In this document: positions 62,645-64,000 of the stretch, in pieces
Layout of the letters: each line of letters starts with the position of its first letter
Position numbering within the stretch: position 1 is the first letter of the stretch
From: Lepidostoma basale
Lineage: Eukaryota > Arthropoda > Insecta > Trichoptera > Lepidostomatidae
Direction: 5' to 3'
Length of the DNA: 64,000 nucleotides
Assembly: GCA_022606425.2 (NCBI GenBank)
Contig: JAHDVF020000424.1
Coordinates: forward strand, 62,001 to 126,000
Notes under the pieces: model-generated
Seen by the model: only the letters and a program-made list of their open reading frames with translations
What the model was told of the DNA's origin: nothing
Databases searched by the model: none
Position numbers and translations under genes: made by a program

Positions 62645-63460
62645 ACTAATATTTTAATTCGCCGTGGAAAAGGCGATTATCTCGGATTTCAAATATAATA
62701 TGAACATCGGCATTAATTAAAAGTAAAATACGTTACGTGTCGGTATTGGCTCATGACGGTCCAGTATAATTGGACCTTTAGGATGAAGGTATATTAAATA
62801 AAAAAATTAATTTGACAACTTAAAAAGTGGATTGTTGGGAGATCCCATGTGTAGTGTAATGCCCCTAATCTAGTGGTTGTGTTTTAAATCCTAGACAAAA
62901 CTCAAATCTTCTATTTCGATATAATTTTACCACACATTTATTTCGATGAAATCTATGTCTAGCTTTAAGGGAAGTTTTCATCTGGGGATAAGATATTTAT
63001 TGGAAATATTTAGAGAATTTCTCTGTGCAGGAATGTAGAGGTAACATTGAACCTTCAGTTATTAGGTAGTGACCTATATGTAGGCCGGGCCGGGTGGATA
63101 TAGGCCGCCAGGGCACAGGGGCCACGGGCAGCGGAGGGGGGAGGGGATGCAGTGCCAATGTCACTACCGCGTACCCCCTCCCTAACTGTTGCTACAAACT
63201 GCCTTCATTGGAAAATCTCATTTGTTTTCAAGGACAGCTGATTTATGCTCCCTGATCGAGCATCTGTTTCCGCGAACCGCAATATGTGTTCAAGGATGAT
63301 TAACTGCCAGAGTATCGTATCCTTAATATCACGTGTACCCATATGTATGCTGTGACATAATTGCTAAATAGCGCGAAAAGCGAAATTTAAAACTATATAA
63401 TGTTATTTCGGAGAGGTCAATTTTTTTAATCAAATGTGACCATAAAAAAATAAATAAAAT
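62645..63460. other. Unassigned DNA
   Basis: 62740-62785 holds an end of the AAGGTCCA MITE (GGTCCAGTATAATTGGACC, itself a short palindrome). 63080-63180 is a GC-rich patch. No gene is recognised. Confidence 0.35.
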
Positions 63461-63464
63461 ATTT

Positions 63465-63571
63465 TAGAAAAATGCAAAATGGGGTTCTAGTGCCAACCCT
63501 TAAGTATGGAAGTAAAACTTGGAGTTGGCAGAGGAAGGATGAAGGTAGAATAAATAGCGTAGAAATGAGAT
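63465..63571 (+). mobile_element. LINE-A fragment
   Basis: It codes MQNGVLVPTLKYGSKTWSWQ, RKDEGRINSVEMRS and ends abruptly at GAGATC, where a GAA-tailed LINE-D fragment begins on the other strand. Confidence 0.8.
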
Positions 63572-63700
63572 CTTCTTCTTCTTCTGCTATATTAAGGACA
63601 GTGTACTATTATTTCTCGGAGCCTGTTCCTGCGATGCAGATGTCCAACTGTCTCGCCATCTTTTAGGTGGTCTTCCTGCAGGTCGATTTCTTATTTGCGT
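63572..63700 (-). mobile_element. LINE-D tail inserted into LINE-A
   Basis: The minus strand codes GRPPKRWRDSWTSASQEQAP-like sequence across frames and ends in GAAGAAGAAGAA at the LINE-A junction (plus-strand TTCTTCTTCTTC at 63571-63582). It is the same family as 34574-34974. LINE-A does not clearly resume on the far side. Confidence 0.65.
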
Positions 63701-64000
63701 GTATATTTATCACTCATTCAGAACATGCTTTTTATGATTTATCATGCCTATATTTTTAGGGGTCGTTATAACTATTTTTAGGGGTCTCTGCTAATATTTA
63801 CTTAAAACTTACGTATATTTATTATTTAATAAAACAAAAATAAATAACCTAAAAATATTAAACATGTTTAATTGAAAGATTGTTAATGGTTTCAGGGTGG
63901 GGTCTTATAACTACAATAAGAAATTACTTTAAACAAAATATTATATTAAAACCTCTCTGCTAATATTTACTTATAACTTTCGTTTCACTTATAAATTTTA
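63701..64000. other. Unassigned AT-rich DNA
   Basis: No feature is recognised. Confidence 0.35.

Overview
This window looks like a gene-poor, AT-rich stretch of an arthropod nuclear genome. An insect is likely and Lepidoptera is possible, because RTE-type LINE tails encoding an EAYVQQW-like C-terminus are common in moths and butterflies; that attribution is inference. I found no convincing host exon, no functional tRNA or rRNA gene, no operon and no CRISPR array. Nearly everything recognisable is transposon-derived. All coding pieces are truncated, frameshifted or interrupted LINE open reading frames, plus two internally deleted pogo-like transposase remnants.

The dominant LINE (called LINE-A here) is an RTE-like element with a YADD reverse transcriptase. 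Its C-terminal region contains MYGSEAWNWQKKDE, GRPRKTWHDQINQ and RNRRACMTRCMNVEE, and its 3' tail is a tandem TTAG repeat. About twenty 5'-truncated copies lie on both strands. The longest are at 2532-3254 plus 7733-8132 (split by an insertion) and 43885-44985. A diverged subfamily (A2) ends in TTTG/TTG repeats. A short non-autonomous element (SINE-A) carries the last ~65 bp of LINE-A. Fragments of at least five other LINE families occur: an L2/CR1-type element (5115-7732), a Jockey/CR1-like C-terminus (10750-11200), and several RTE-like tails ending in GAA or TGA repeats. There are also two tRNA-derived SINE families, a hAT element with an 8-bp target duplication (19499-20866), two pogo-like elements with TA duplications (11243-12566 and 54207-55899), and several MITE or foldback families.

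The most striking signal is a dispersed set of short inverted-repeat elements. Their arms carry motifs that fit the type I hammerhead ribozyme: CTGANGA, a short stem-loop, GAAAC, then a very short palindromic stem III and a cleavable UH. I count more than twenty intact or degenerate motifs in several sequence-diverged subfamilies, on both strands. The best lie at 2360-2405, 8330-8376, 14191-14236, 18050-18100, 36166-36215, 39408-39452 and 52890-52940. Many elements carry two motifs in opposite orientation, one per arm. Known parallels are hammerheads in Penelope-like retroelements, retrozymes and insect/newt satellite DNA. The inverted-pair architecture and the number of subfamilies in 64 kb deserve follow-up.

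Layout: 1-2300 LINE tails; 2313-8470 a nested set (foldback with hammerhead arms, containing LINE-A, containing an L2-bearing insertion); 8500-15500 LINE-A copies, LINE tails and pogo-like element 1; 15500-22100 SINEs, hammerhead foldbacks, the hAT element and a large palindrome; 22500-35200 LINE-A copies, SINEs and MITEs, including a LINE-in-LINE insertion with a 10-bp target duplication; 35200-50600 hammerhead elements, SINEs, MITEs and the longest contiguous LINE-A; 50600-58300 LINE-A copies (one with a twin-priming type inversion), pogo-like element 2 and SINE-A; 58300-64000 mostly unrecognised AT-rich DNA with sparse repeat fragments.
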